Assembly (NCBI GenBank): GCA_039922875.1
Contig: JBDTDV010000015.1
Coordinates: forward strand, 1-54,079
Direction of reading: 5' to 3'
DNA: 54,079 nucleotides
Source: JBDTDV01 sp039922875
Lineage (GTDB): Bacteria > Actinomycetota > Actinomycetes > Actinomycetales > Microbacteriaceae
Shown here: positions 11,673 to 21,471 of the stretch, piece by piece
Layout: the number at the start of each line of letters is the position of its first letter
Numbering within the stretch: the stretch's first letter is position 1
The notes under the pieces: model-generated
Seen by the model: only the letters and a program-made list of their open reading frames with translations
The model's database searches: none
What the model was told of the DNA's origin: nothing
Made by a program: the position numbers and the translations under genes

Positions 11673-13754
11673 TCAGGCGTCGATGCTGTCTCGGGACAGC
11701 CAATCCGATCCGGCCACGATGAAGTCCTTGCGCGGCGCGACCTCGTTGCCCATTAACAGTTCGAAGACCTTCGCGGCCTGTTCGGCGTCGGGCACCTGTA
11801 CCCGGCGCAAGGTCCGGTGCGCCCGGTCCATGGTCGTGATCGCCAACTGGTCTGCATCCATCTCGCCCAGGCCCTTGTATCGCTGAATCGGCTCCTGGTA
11901 GCGGCGGTTGGCGCGTTTCAGACCGGCCAAGACCGCGTTCAACTCCGCCTCGGAATAGGTGTAAATCGTCTCGTTCGGCTTCGAGCCGGCGTTGGGCACG
12001 ATCACCCGGTGCAGCGGCGGCACCGCCGCGAACACCCGCCCATCTTCGATCATTGGCCGCATGTAGCGGAAGAACAGGGTCAGCAGCAGAATTCGGATGT
12101 GTGCGCCGTCGACATCCGCATCGCTCATCACGATCACCTTGCCGTACCTGGCCGAAGCCAGGTCGAAGCTGCGGCCGGAGCCCGCTCCGATTACCTGGAT
12201 AATCGCGGCGCACTCAGCGTTGGAGAGCATGTCAGCCACCGACGCTTTCTGTACGTTCAGGATCTTGCCGCGGATCGGCAGCAGCGCCTGGTGTTCGCTG
12301 TCCCGCGCGCGCCTGGCTGTGCCCAGGGCAGAATCGCCCTCGACGATGAACAGCTCACTGTTTCCGACGTCGTTGGAGCGGCAATCCACCAGTTTGGCGG
12401 GCAGAGACGAGGTCTCCAGGGCATTCTTGCGGCGTTGGGTTTCCTTGTGCGCCCGAGCCGATATCCGAGACTTCATCTCGGCGACGACCTTCTCCAAGAG
12501 CAGCGCGGACTGCGCCTTATCGTCGCGTTTGGATGACGAGAAACGCTCGGACAGCGCGCTCATCACGACCTTCGAGACGATGTTGCGGACCGCCGGGGTG
12601 CCGAGCACCTCCTTGGTCTGCCCCTCGAACTGCGGCTCCGGCAGCCGCACGGTCAGCACCGCGGTCAAGCCGGCCAGCACGTCGTCTTTGTCGAGTTTGT
12701 CATTGCCGACCTTGAGCCGGCGAGAGTTTTGCTCCATTTGCTGACGCAAGAACTTCAGCAAGCCGTGCTCGAATCCGGACTGGTGGCTGCCGCCCTTCGG
12801 GGTGGCGATGATATTCGCGAAGCTGCGCACCGTGGTGTCATAGCCGGTCCCCCAGCGCAGCGCGACGTCGACCTGGCATTCGCGCTGCAACTCCGTGGGC
12901 ACCATGGCACCGTGTTCCGAAAGCACCGGCACGGTTTCGGTGTAGGCGCCGGAGCCGGTCAGCCGCCAGGTCTCGGTCAGCGGGGTGTCGTGGGCGAGAT
13001 AGTCTACGAATTCCGAAATACCGCCTTGGTAGCTGAACGCCGAGGCGACCGGCTCTGCCCCGCGGCGATCGGTGATGGCCAGCGCGAGTCCCGGCACCAG
13101 GAACGCGGTTTGTCTGGCTCGCTCCATCAGTTCGTCGGTGTGGAACTCGGCACCCTTGGTGAAGATTTGCCGATCGGCCCAGTACCGGATGCGCGTTCCG
13201 GTCACCCCGCGGCGCACTTTGCCGGCCACTCGCAGTTCGCTCTTTTTCTCGAACGGGGTGAATTCGGCGTCCGGGCTCGGCTGACCGTGGTCGTCGAAGA
13301 CGCCCGGCTCACCGCGTCGGAAGGACATCGCCCAGGTTTTGCCGTCCCGGTCGACTTCCACATCGAAGCGCTCGGACAATGCGTTGACGACCGACGCGCC
13401 CACCCCGTGCAGTCCGCCCGAGGAGCGGTACGAGCCAGAACCGAATTTGCCTCCGGCGTGCAATTTGGTCAGCACCACCTCGACACCGCTCAGCCCGGTT
13501 TTGGGCTCGATATCCACCGGTATCCCCCGGCCGGTGTCACGGACCTCAACGCTGGTGTCCGGATGCAAGATGACATCGATCTCGCCACCATAACCGCTGA
13601 GCGCCTCATCAACGGAGTTGTCGATGATCTCCCACAGGCAGTGCATCAATCCGCGGGAGTCGGTGGAGCCGACATACATTCCCGGCCGCTTGCGCACCGC
13701 CTCGAGCCCCTCGAGCACCGAGAGGTGTCTGGCGGAATAGTCGGAACTCGACAC
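11673..13754 (-). CDS. parE: DNA topoisomerase IV subunit B
   Basis: The ATPase subunit of topoisomerase IV, 693 residues. The GHKL ATPase domain shows RKRPGMYVGS, EIIDNSVDEAL and GRGIPVDIEPKTGLSGVEVV. The TOPRIM domain shows ELFIVEGDSALGTA and VIVMSDADVDGAHI, holding the acidic metal ligands. The start is a GTG at 13752-13754 with AAGGAG about 8 nt upstream (reading MSSSDYSARHLSVLEGLEAV). Upstream in-frame codons to 13808 have no ribosome site. It converges with parC, and its partner subunit is adjacent. Confidence 0.95.
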   Translation of the reverse strand: MSSSDYSARHLSVLEGLEAVRKRPGMYVGSTDSRGLMHCLWEIIDNSVDEALSGYGGEIDVILHPDTSVEVRDTGRGIPVDIEPKTGLSGVEVVLTKLHAGGKFGSGSYRSSGGLHGVGASVVNALSERFDVEVDRDGKTWAMSFRRGEPGVFDDHGQPSPDAEFTPFEKKSELRVAGKVRRGVTGTRIRYWADRQIFTKGAEFHTDELMERARQTAFLVPGLALAITDRRGAEPVASAFSYQGGISEFVDYLAHDTPLTETWRLTGSGAYTETVPVLSEHGAMVPTELQRECQVDVALRWGTGYDTTVRSFANIIATPKGGSHQSGFEHGLLKFLRQQMEQNSRRLKVGNDKLDKDDVLAGLTAVLTVRLPEPQFEGQTKEVLGTPAVRNIVSKVVMSALSERFSSSKRDDKAQSALLLEKVVAEMKSRISARAHKETQRRKNALETSSLPAKLVDCRSNDVGNSELFIVEGDSALGTARRARDSEHQALLPIRGKILNVQKASVADMLSNAECAAIIQVIGAGSGRSFDLASARYGKVIVMSDADVDGAHIRILLLTLFFRYMRPMIEDGRVFAAVPPLHRVIVPNAGSKPNETIYTYSEAELNAVLAGLKRANRRYQEPIQRYKGLGEMDADQLAITTMDRAHRTLRRVQVPDAEQAAKVFELLMGNEVAPRKDFIVAGSDWLSRDSIDA

Positions 13755-13971
13755 AAAATCTCCTTCGGGTCGCGCCTGACGACGCGCATCGGCCGCCACA
13801 AGCGGCAATCTCTAGAATATCCAGCACCCACGACAGCACCGTGACCAACACTCAAGCGTTCGGCTCCGGCTACGCGGTCAGCGAAATACCTGGCAATCGG
13901 CTCGTATCCCAGGCCGGAACATGCTTTGATGAACTTACCCAGTTGAATTGGTCCGAGGGTTGGAGGAGCAG

Positions 13972-14208
13972 ATGTCATCGATTGCCACGGAAGCAGACAC
14001 GGTCGACGACCTCGCCACCGGGCCGCAGCTCACGGCAGCGGATCGGTGCGACAGTTGCGGCGCACAGGCGTACATCCGAGTGGTCGTGAATAACGGGGAA
14101 CTTTTGTTCTGCGCGCATCACGGCAAGAAGTACCAGGAAAAGCTGTCCACCATTGCGCACAGCTGGCACGACGAGACTAGCCGACTGTTCGAGGACCAGC
14201 GCGCCTAG
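13972..14208 (+). CDS. DUF7455-type small zinc-binding protein
   Basis: A 78-residue protein of a small actinobacterial family usually found next to sigA/parE. After an acidic N-terminus it has LTAADRCDSCGAQAYIRV and LLFCAHHGKKY: one CxxC and one CxxH pair that probably bind a single zinc ion. The ATG is preceded by GGAGGAG at 6 nt. Its function is unknown, and its size and cysteines suggest a nucleic acid or RNA polymerase partner, which is only a guess. It converges on alrA across 12 bp. Confidence 0.85.
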   Translation: MSSIATEADTVDDLATGPQLTAADRCDSCGAQAYIRVVVNNGELLFCAHHGKKYQEKLSTIAHSWHDETSRLFEDQRA

Positions 14209-14231
14209 TCCCAGACGCGCCTAGTCCGAGT
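14202..14231. repeat. Short direct repeat carrying the stop codons of two convergent genes
   Basis: GCGCCTAGTCC occurs twice, 15 bp apart, between the DUF7455 gene and alrA. The first copy contains the TAG of the DUF7455 gene (14206-14208). The second holds the CTA complement of the alrA stop (14221-14223). This looks like a small tandem duplication. Confidence 0.6.
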
Positions 14232-15330
14232 GCCGAACTGATCCTGACGTGCCTAGATAGCGTCGGGGGACGGTCGGCGGGAGCCGAACCACTATCTCTT
14301 CACCGATGGTGTCCAGCGTGTCCGCCCACTGCTGCAGAGTGAACTCACCCCGGTCTCCCCTGCCATACAGCACGACCACGGCTCCCGCGCGCACGCTCGC
14401 CGCATCGGCGCCGAGGTCGATCACGAAATAGTCGGCCTGTACCTGCCCGACGATCGGATATACCGTGCCATGGATGGTGACCGAGAGTTTTCCTCCGGCC
14501 CCGGCAGGTACGCCGTCGGCGTGACCGATCGGCACGACGGCCAGATTCCGACCGTCCCTCCTGATTACGGTGCTGACCTGTGCGGTCAGCGTCAATGCCG
14601 GAATCAGGCCGAGTTCTGCTGGACTGATCCCGTCGCCGGGCGAAATCCCGTAGCCGAAGGCGCCCATCCGCACCAGGTCGAATCGGCAGTCAGCGCGGGA
14701 GAATCCGGCGGCACTGGCCGCCAGATGCCGAAGTTTAGGGCGGGCGCCGAGCCGTTCTGCCAGGGCTATCGCGGCATCGAAGCGCCGGATCGCCTGCGTG
14801 TCATCCTCATCGGATGCCTCTGAAATATGGGTCCAGATGGCATAGAGTTCGCCAGTGCCGGCATCCTGCATCGCCAGGGCCGCCTGGACCAGACCTGGCC
14901 ACTCCTGCTCTGTCGCACCGTTGCGATGCAGGCCGGTATCGATTTTCAGGTGTAATCGGGCCGGTTCGGATGCACCGCACGCGGCAATCGCGTGCAGCTG
15001 CTCGACCTGTGAAATCCCCAGGTCGACGCCCGCCTCGATCGCCTCCCGGTAATTCTCGTCCGGTGCGAGCAACCACGCGAACAGGGTCACCTCGCGCCCT
15101 ACCCCGGCCCGGCGCAGGGCGAGTCCGGTTTCGACATCGAGCACTCCGATCCTGCGGATTCCGCACTCCACGGCGGCCAGCGCAATCGGAAGCAGCCCGT
15201 GCCCGTACGCGTTGGCCTTGACCATCACCATGAGTTCCGCTGGTGCGACCAACCTGGCCAGCCGGGAGACGTTGTGCCGGTAGGCGTCAAGATCAACGAT
15301 CGCCTCGTGCATAGGTGCGCAACTGGTCAC
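14221..15330 (-). CDS. Alanine racemase-like protein A: keeps the PLP lysine, lacks the catalytic tyrosine segment
   Basis: A fold-type III PLP enzyme, 369 residues, of the alanine racemase family. The TIM-barrel half is intact: Lys38 in MVMVKANAYGHG (Schiff base), Lys129 and Arg136 in LKIDTGLHRNG, His168 in WTHISEASDEDD, Arg221 in LVRMGAFGYG. The C-terminal half is abnormal. The segment that normally reads EGVSYG and carries the base Tyr265 (Geobacillus numbering) is deleted between QVSTVIRRDG and RNLAVVP; GYADG is GHADG (His270); CMDQ is QADY. So it cannot complete a homodimer site. The GTG start overlaps the alrB stop as GTGA (an ATG at 15312 is the alternative), so the two are translationally coupled. 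See the finding on a heterodimeric racemase. Confidence 0.88.
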   Translation of the reverse strand: MTSCAPMHEAIVDLDAYRHNVSRLARLVAPAELMVMVKANAYGHGLLPIALAAVECGIRRIGVLDVETGLALRRAGVGREVTLFAWLLAPDENYREAIEAGVDLGISQVEQLHAIAACGASEPARLHLKIDTGLHRNGATEQEWPGLVQAALAMQDAGTGELYAIWTHISEASDEDDTQAIRRFDAAIALAERLGARPKLRHLAASAAGFSRADCRFDLVRMGAFGYGISPGDGISPAELGLIPALTLTAQVSTVIRRDGRNLAVVPIGHADGVPAGAGGKLSVTIHGTVYPIVGQVQADYFVIDLGADAASVRAGAVVVLYGRGDRGEFTLQQWADTLDTIGEEIVVRLPPTVPRRYLGTSGSVRHSD

Positions 15331-16430
15331 CGGTATATTCTCCTCACGGTGGCCGCAAGGTCCGTGACGACCTCTTCTGGTCGCCGGCCCACCGCGGCAG
15401 CCCAGGAACTCAGCGCGGGGTCGCCGCGGGACGGGTCACCGAACAACACCACATCCTCGCCCACCCGGGCGTGATCATCTTTCAGATCGAGGACGAATAC
15501 ATCCATTGCCACCCGGCCGGCGATCGGATGCCGGGCGGCATGCAGCTGGGCGAAAGCACGATTGCTTGCCGAACGGTCCACGCCGTGAACATAACCGATC
15601 GCGACCAGCGCTAGATTGCTGCGTTGGGTGGACCGGTAGGTGTAACCGTAGGAGATTCCCTCGCCCGCTTCAATGCGCTTGGTGGCGATCACGCGGGCGG
15701 TCAAGCGCATCGCGGGCGCCAGCCCGAACTCCGCAGCCTCGCCGTCGAACGGGCTCAGCCCGTACAGGGCCCGACCGACCCGGAGCATGGTCTGCCCGCC
15801 GAGGCTTCCGTTCAGCACCGCCGCGCTACCACCGAGGTGGGTATGCTTCGGACGCAAACCCACTGCCCGAGCCTGCTGAACCAGGGCCTCGAATTCGTCG
15901 AGCTCGCGCTGTAGCGTCATCGCCGTGGCCTGCCCCTGCTCGCCGCGACCCATAATCCCAGTCACCCACACACCGCCGTCCGCCGACTCGAGCTCGGCGG
16001 CACCGGCGATCAGTCCGGACCAGTCCTCGGGAAGACAGCCCAACAGGCCGCGGCCGACCGCCGCCGCAAGATGGATCTCGCCGACCCCGGCGGCGGCTGC
16101 CGCCTCGAGCTCGGCGATCGATGCGATCGCCGGGGTGATCTGATGGACGGCAGCGTCCAAAAAATCCGCGTCGATCGGATGCCGCCAGGCAAGAATCGGC
16201 GCAGCGATTCCCGCCTCGCGCAGCCGGATGCCTTCGGTCACGGTACTCACTGCGAGGTATTGCGCACCGGACGCGATAGCCTCGCGGGCTACGGCAATCG
16301 CGCCGTGCCCGTACCCGTTGTGGGCGACAACGGCCATCAGCGCGCGATCCCCGACCTTGCCGAGGACGAGTCCGACGTTGTGTCGGATGGCCGCCGTATC
16401 GATCGTGGCAGCCCGTAGCGGCTCACTCAT
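15327..16430 (-). CDS. Alanine racemase-like protein B: keeps the catalytic tyrosine side, lacks the PLP lysine
   Basis: A second alanine racemase-family protein, 367 residues, directly upstream of protein A. The PLP lysine motif reads MAVVAHNGYGHG, with Ala36 (codon at 16323-16325) where Lys is required. The substrate/carbamate segment KIDTGxxRxG reads AAAVGRGLLG, so Lys129 and Arg136 equivalents are also gone, as is His166. By contrast the C-terminal domain keeps what is missing in protein A: Tyr261 in GEGISYGYTY, Tyr280 in IGYVHG, and Met309-Asp310 in AGRVAMDVF. The frame is fully open. ATG at 16430, 35 bp after the gatD-like gene, weak ribosome site. Confidence 0.88.
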   Translation of the reverse strand: MSEPLRAATIDTAAIRHNVGLVLGKVGDRALMAVVAHNGYGHGAIAVAREAIASGAQYLAVSTVTEGIRLREAGIAAPILAWRHPIDADFLDAAVHQITPAIASIAELEAAAAAGVGEIHLAAAVGRGLLGCLPEDWSGLIAGAAELESADGGVWVTGIMGRGEQGQATAMTLQRELDEFEALVQQARAVGLRPKHTHLGGSAAVLNGSLGGQTMLRVGRALYGLSPFDGEAAEFGLAPAMRLTARVIATKRIEAGEGISYGYTYRSTQRSNLALVAIGYVHGVDRSASNRAFAQLHAARHPIAGRVAMDVFVLDLKDDHARVGEDVVLFGDPSRGDPALSSWAAAVGRRPEEVVTDLAATVRRIYR

Positions 16431-16465
16431 GCCGACTTCATCCGCATCCGTCGTCCTCTTCTGCT

Positions 16466-17257
16466 TCAAATCGATGTGAACACCTGGTGGAGGTTCGCCA
16501 GAATCGTCTCGCGAGATTTTCGGGCCAACCGGTCCAACTCCGCGTGTGCCGCTCCGGGGAGGTATTCCAATCCCCTGCGGACGCTGGCCATCCGGATCAG
16601 CGCGTCGGCCAGCGCGGGATTCAAGGGCAGCACCGGACCCTGCACGTGCGTCGCGATGGAGGCGTCGTGGACCAAGCCCTCGGTCTGGTTCGACCCGTTT
16701 CCGCCGCCTTTCACGACCGTCCCCAGCGGAACCGCCCCAGCGCCCAACACCCAGTCGGTGGCGTGATCTTCGAAGCCGACCAGCTGCGTCGGTTCCCCGT
16801 CGACACTGGCTTCCAGCACGATGTAGCCAACCCGTCGGCGACGGCCACGGATCGCGGTCAGCGGAAGCACCCCAGCCCCCTGGATGCTGTTCCCGTCGTC
16901 CAGCTCGATGCGTTCGCCAAGCAGCTCGGCACCCGCTCCGACCGCGAAGAACGCAACCCCGGCCTCCGCACGATCCCGTAGTGCCGGCGCGATGGTGATC
17001 AACGCATCGTGCACCGCCTCCATCGCAGCCCACGGTCCGTTGCCGATGACGATCAGGTCGGGGTCCTCAAGCTCTGGGACAACCGCCGCGCCAGCCTGAC
17101 TCCGGTGCAACCGGGTCAGCTCGGTCGTCAGCCCGGCCCGCTGCATCCTGACCTGAAGCGCGGCCAGATTCCCGTTGTCTCCGGTCACGCTCAGCTCGTC
17201 GGGAAACAGTTGAACGATGCGGATTGGCTGCGCCGGGTCGGCAGCGCTGTCAGTCAA
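16466..17257 (-). CDS. GatD-like type 1 amidotransferase lacking the catalytic Cys and His
   Basis: A 263-residue protein resembling GatD, the class I glutaminase that feeds ammonia to MurT for amidation of lipid II D-glutamate. Family features are IRIVQLFPDELSVTGDNGN at the start and GPVLPLNPALADAL near the end. The nucleophile motif, normally AICGGYQLLG, is AVGAGAELLG with Gly107 in place of Cys. The usual HGPLLP histidine is Gln206 (ATHVQGPVLP). The protein has no cysteine anywhere, so it cannot hydrolyse glutamine by the normal route. The TTG start overlaps the murT-like stop (TTGA). I infer a scaffold or a changed amine donor; see findings. Confidence 0.85.
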   Translation of the reverse strand: MTDSAADPAQPIRIVQLFPDELSVTGDNGNLAALQVRMQRAGLTTELTRLHRSQAGAAVVPELEDPDLIVIGNGPWAAMEAVHDALITIAPALRDRAEAGVAFFAVGAGAELLGERIELDDGNSIQGAGVLPLTAIRGRRRRVGYIVLEASVDGEPTQLVGFEDHATDWVLGAGAVPLGTVVKGGGNGSNQTEGLVHDASIATHVQGPVLPLNPALADALIRMASVRRGLEYLPGAAHAELDRLARKSRETILANLHQVFTSI

Positions 17258-18525
17258 TGCGAAATCTCCATATCAGCGAATCCGATCTGCTTACGGGCGA
17301 GCATCATCTGTTCGTAGTTCACTATCCACGTCATCCGATTGCCCCGGGTCGCCGGAAGCGCCCGCATCAACTCGATGGCCCGATTCAACTCTGGTTCCAC
17401 AGCATCCACCCGGATGCCGGCGTACTCCAGGCGCAATGCCACCTGCCACGCCTTGGCTCCGCTGATCACGTCCACGTGATCAAGCGCCGAGAATTGTACG
17501 TCGTAGATCCACGAGATGTCCGGAGTGCCCTCGTCGATGGCGATCATCACCCGCTCTGGCGGTTCGGCGATTGCGTCGAGGTTCAGTTGCAGGCTCGGCG
17601 CGTTCTTGAACATGATGAACTCGACCTTGTCGGTGCCAAAATCCAGTAGCTCTCCACGCCCATAGGCTGGTTTCATCGACCGGAACCCGTCGACAGTCTT
17701 CTGCGGGTCGAAATCGGGGCCGAGCACCACAGCCGCGGTGGCAACCGCTGCCGCCGCGTCGATCGCATAGTGCAAGCCCTTGGCCGGCAGCGACAGTTCA
17801 AGCTCGGTCCCGGCTACCGCGATCACCGCGCCGCTTCCGCTGACCGCGAGCACCTCGGCGAGGGCGTCATGCCGACCCACCGTTTCTGAGGGGGAACGGT
17901 AGTCCACCGCGTTGAGCAGTCCGTGTGGTGCCTGGCTGATCACGCTCGCGGCCGCACCGAAATAGCTGATGTCAGCACCGGGCGAAGAGTTTCGCACCGC
18001 GCTGAGGTAGGGGTCTTCGCGATTGGTCACGATGTGGGCCGAAGCCGTCGCCGCTGTGTCAAGCATCATATCGGCCACCCGCTCGGTCTCGAAGAACCGA
18101 TAGAGCTGGTCGACCTGCACGTTCAGCATCAGCACGGTGGAGGGCCGCAGAGTTTCCGAGAGCGCCACCGCGAAGGCCTCATCGACCTCGAGGATCCCGA
18201 TGTCAGCCTTCAGCTTGCCCAGCGGCCCGACCTCGGAGAGCAACGCCGAGGTGATTCCCTGCGGCAAGTTCGCGCCAGACGGGTTGGTGAACACCCGCAG
18301 ACCGTGCGCACGGACGATGTCGGATAGCATCCGCGTGGTCGTGGACTTACCGTTGGAGCCGAGCACGAACACGATGCCGTGCGGAAACTGGCCGGTGATC
18401 TCCTTCAGGAAGCTCGGCGCCATTTTGTTAACGACAAAGCCAGGGAAGGCCGATCCCCCGCCGCGCAGGCGGGTGAGAACTCGCGCCGCCTTGCCGGCCA
18501 GAATCGGCACCAGGTACCGCAGCAT
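17254..18525 (-). CDS. MurT-like Mur ligase without the zinc ribbon
   Basis: A 423-residue Mur ligase-family protein with the DUF1727 (MurT) C-terminal domain. MurT normally phosphorylates the D-Glu alpha-carboxyl of lipid II and transfers ammonia supplied by GatD. The ATP site is intact: LGSNGKSTTTRML (residues 55-67), TNPSGANLPQG and EVDE (113-116). The C-terminal domain keeps DISWIYDVQF. The zinc ribbon usually inserted in the central domain (four Cys) is absent, and the region around residues 195-235 has no cysteine; the whole protein has none. NLNRDQLDR-type motif reads MLNVQVDQLYR. It starts 7 bp after sigA and overlaps gatD. Confidence 0.87.
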   Translation of the reverse strand: MLRYLVPILAGKAARVLTRLRGGGSAFPGFVVNKMAPSFLKEITGQFPHGIVFVLGSNGKSTTTRMLSDIVRAHGLRVFTNPSGANLPQGITSALLSEVGPLGKLKADIGILEVDEAFAVALSETLRPSTVLMLNVQVDQLYRFFETERVADMMLDTAATASAHIVTNREDPYLSAVRNSSPGADISYFGAAASVISQAPHGLLNAVDYRSPSETVGRHDALAEVLAVSGSGAVIAVAGTELELSLPAKGLHYAIDAAAAVATAAVVLGPDFDPQKTVDGFRSMKPAYGRGELLDFGTDKVEFIMFKNAPSLQLNLDAIAEPPERVMIAIDEGTPDISWIYDVQFSALDHVDVISGAKAWQVALRLEYAGIRVDAVEPELNRAIELMRALPATRGNRMTWIVNYEQMMLARKQIGFADMEISH

Positions 18526-18532
18526 CGGCGGC

Positions 18533-19867
<1,335 letters not shown>

Positions 19868-20067
19868 GGAAACACCTTTCACATCAAACATGGGGCGGAC
19901 GGGCGATGCCGGATGTCTGACTCAGGTTGTATTTCGGACATTACTAAGACCCATGTCAAGTCCTGGATCTGTGCGTACCGGTTCTACCGACCGCACCCGG
20001 GAGATGAACGGGTCCTATCCTCGATTATTGCATGCTTTGGCTGTGCCCCCGCCCAGTTGGCCCGGCG

Positions 20068-21399
20068 CTACCGCCGCCTACCGCGCCGCCACGCCGCAGT
20101 AAGTGCAACCCACACCGGCCCCACTTGTATTCCCTCATCCTGGGCTAGTCGGCGTCGGGTGCGCCGCCGGGCGCGGACCAGAAAAACAAAGCCAACTCCA
20201 ATCACGAGGTATTGCACTGCGAACGCAATTCGAAATGAGTCGAGCGAATACAAGTCGTCGCCTCCCCCGGCGGCCATTCTCAGCGAGTTCTCGACATCGA
20301 GAATGACTCCGATAGCAAACATGATCACAAAGCTCGCCAGAAAGCCGCCGACATTGACGATGCCGTTCGCCGAACCCAGACTGTGCAGCGGATTGAAAGT
20401 CCTGGCGAAGTCGAACCCGATCAAGGACCCGGGCCCGCCGGCACCGATCACGATCAGCAGACCGATGACCACCCACATCGGCGGTTGCCCCGGCCACAGC
20501 AGGACAACCGCCCAGGCGACCGCCATCGAGGTCAGGATGCCCAGGACGATATTGCTGCGCCGCAGCGGATACCGTGCCGTGAGCAGGCCAAGGACCGGTC
20601 CGAAGACCATCGCGGCGGCGACCGGCACGATCAATAGTGCCGCGGCGAGCGGGCGGGCGTAATCCAGAGCGAAGACCATGAACGGGATTCCCCACATCAG
20701 GCTGAATACCGTGCCGGAAGATTGCGTGGTGAAGTGGGACCAGAATCCGAGCTGGGTGCCCGGACGCCGCAGACTGATCTTCAACCGGCGGAAGGATTCC
20801 GACCAGGTCGCCGATCGCGGGCCCTCGTTCGCGCCGGCCGGCCGGTCCGTCGTCGTCAAGACGATGCCGACCAACGCGATGACCGACAGGGATGCCGCGC
20901 TCAGGAACGCGAGTGTCCAGCCGCCCTCTTGCAGAAGCAGAGCGAACGGAATCGCCGACGCCACCTGGCCAAGTTGGCCGACGTTGCCGATCCACTGAGA
21001 AAGCTGCGGGACGATCGGTCCCCTGAACCACGAGTTCGTCAGCCGCACCAGTGAGGTGAAGATCATCGCATCTCCAGCGCCGACGATGATCCGGCCGAGC
21101 ACCGCGATGCCAATGCTCGGCGCCAGTGCCGTGACGACCTGGCCGACCGCCATCATGCTGGTGCCGGCAAGCATCAGCCAGCGTGGCCCGACCTTGTCGA
21201 TCAAGACGCCGACCGGAACCTGCATCACCGCGTAGACCACCAGCTGCAGCACCGCCAGGGTGGACAGCATCGCCGCGGAGCTGTGGAATCGTTCGGAGGC
21301 GGCCACGCCCGCGACGCCGATAGTGGTGCGTTGGGTGACCGCGACAACGTACGCGAGAATCCCGACACAGAAAATCAGCCAGGATCGACGCGAGTTCAC
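20068..21399 (-). CDS. Major facilitator superfamily permease
   Basis: A 443-residue MFS transporter with about 12 hydrophobic helices. The loop after helix 2 has GVLIDKVGPRWLM, a variant of the MFS motif GxxxDxxGxR. A charged, Arg-rich C-terminal tail (RARRRTRRRLAQDE) is cytoplasmic. The substrate cannot be told from sequence. In many actinobacteria an MFS protein sits between sigA and the PAC2 gene. The GTG start is 6 nt after TAGGCT, suggesting a leaderless mRNA. Confidence 0.85.
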   Translation of the reverse strand: MNSRRSWLIFCVGILAYVVAVTQRTTIGVAGVAASERFHSSAAMLSTLAVLQLVVYAVMQVPVGVLIDKVGPRWLMLAGTSMMAVGQVVTALAPSIGIAVLGRIIVGAGDAMIFTSLVRLTNSWFRGPIVPQLSQWIGNVGQLGQVASAIPFALLLQEGGWTLAFLSAASLSVIALVGIVLTTTDRPAGANEGPRSATWSESFRRLKISLRRPGTQLGFWSHFTTQSSGTVFSLMWGIPFMVFALDYARPLAAALLIVPVAAAMVFGPVLGLLTARYPLRRSNIVLGILTSMAVAWAVVLLWPGQPPMWVVIGLLIVIGAGGPGSLIGFDFARTFNPLHSLGSANGIVNVGGFLASFVIMFAIGVILDVENSLRMAAGGGDDLYSLDSFRIAFAVQYLVIGVGFVFLVRARRRTRRRLAQDEGIQVGPVWVALTAAWRRGRRR

Positions 21400-21405
21400 C
21401 GATTA

Positions 21406-21411
21406 AGCCTA
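21406..21411 (-). promoter_or_regulatory. -10 hexamer TAGGCT of a leaderless MFS promoter
   Basis: TAGGCT (minus strand) ends 6 nt before the GTG of the MFS gene, with TAATCG between. No ribosome-binding site fits in the gap. Confidence 0.45.
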
Positions 21412-21471
21412 GCCGTGCTGCACCGGCGAATGTCTGTCACGGATCTCCCGCGGCGCGGCATCCACGGTCCG

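Noticed and set aside
9151..13754. Calling the parC/parE pair gyrA/gyrB
   Set aside because: The A subunit lacks the GyrA-box motif, the two genes are convergent, and the position beside sigA is that of topoisomerase IV in actinobacteria; gyrase genes usually lie near dnaA.
12729..13844. 371-codon plus-strand frame opposite parE
   Set aside because: Shadow of parE; no domain and no ribosome site.
14221..16430. Treating AlrA and AlrB as two ordinary alanine racemases or as decaying copies
   Set aside because: Each lacks key catalytic residues, so neither is ordinary; but both frames are intact, overlap by 4 bp and their losses are complementary, which decay would not produce.
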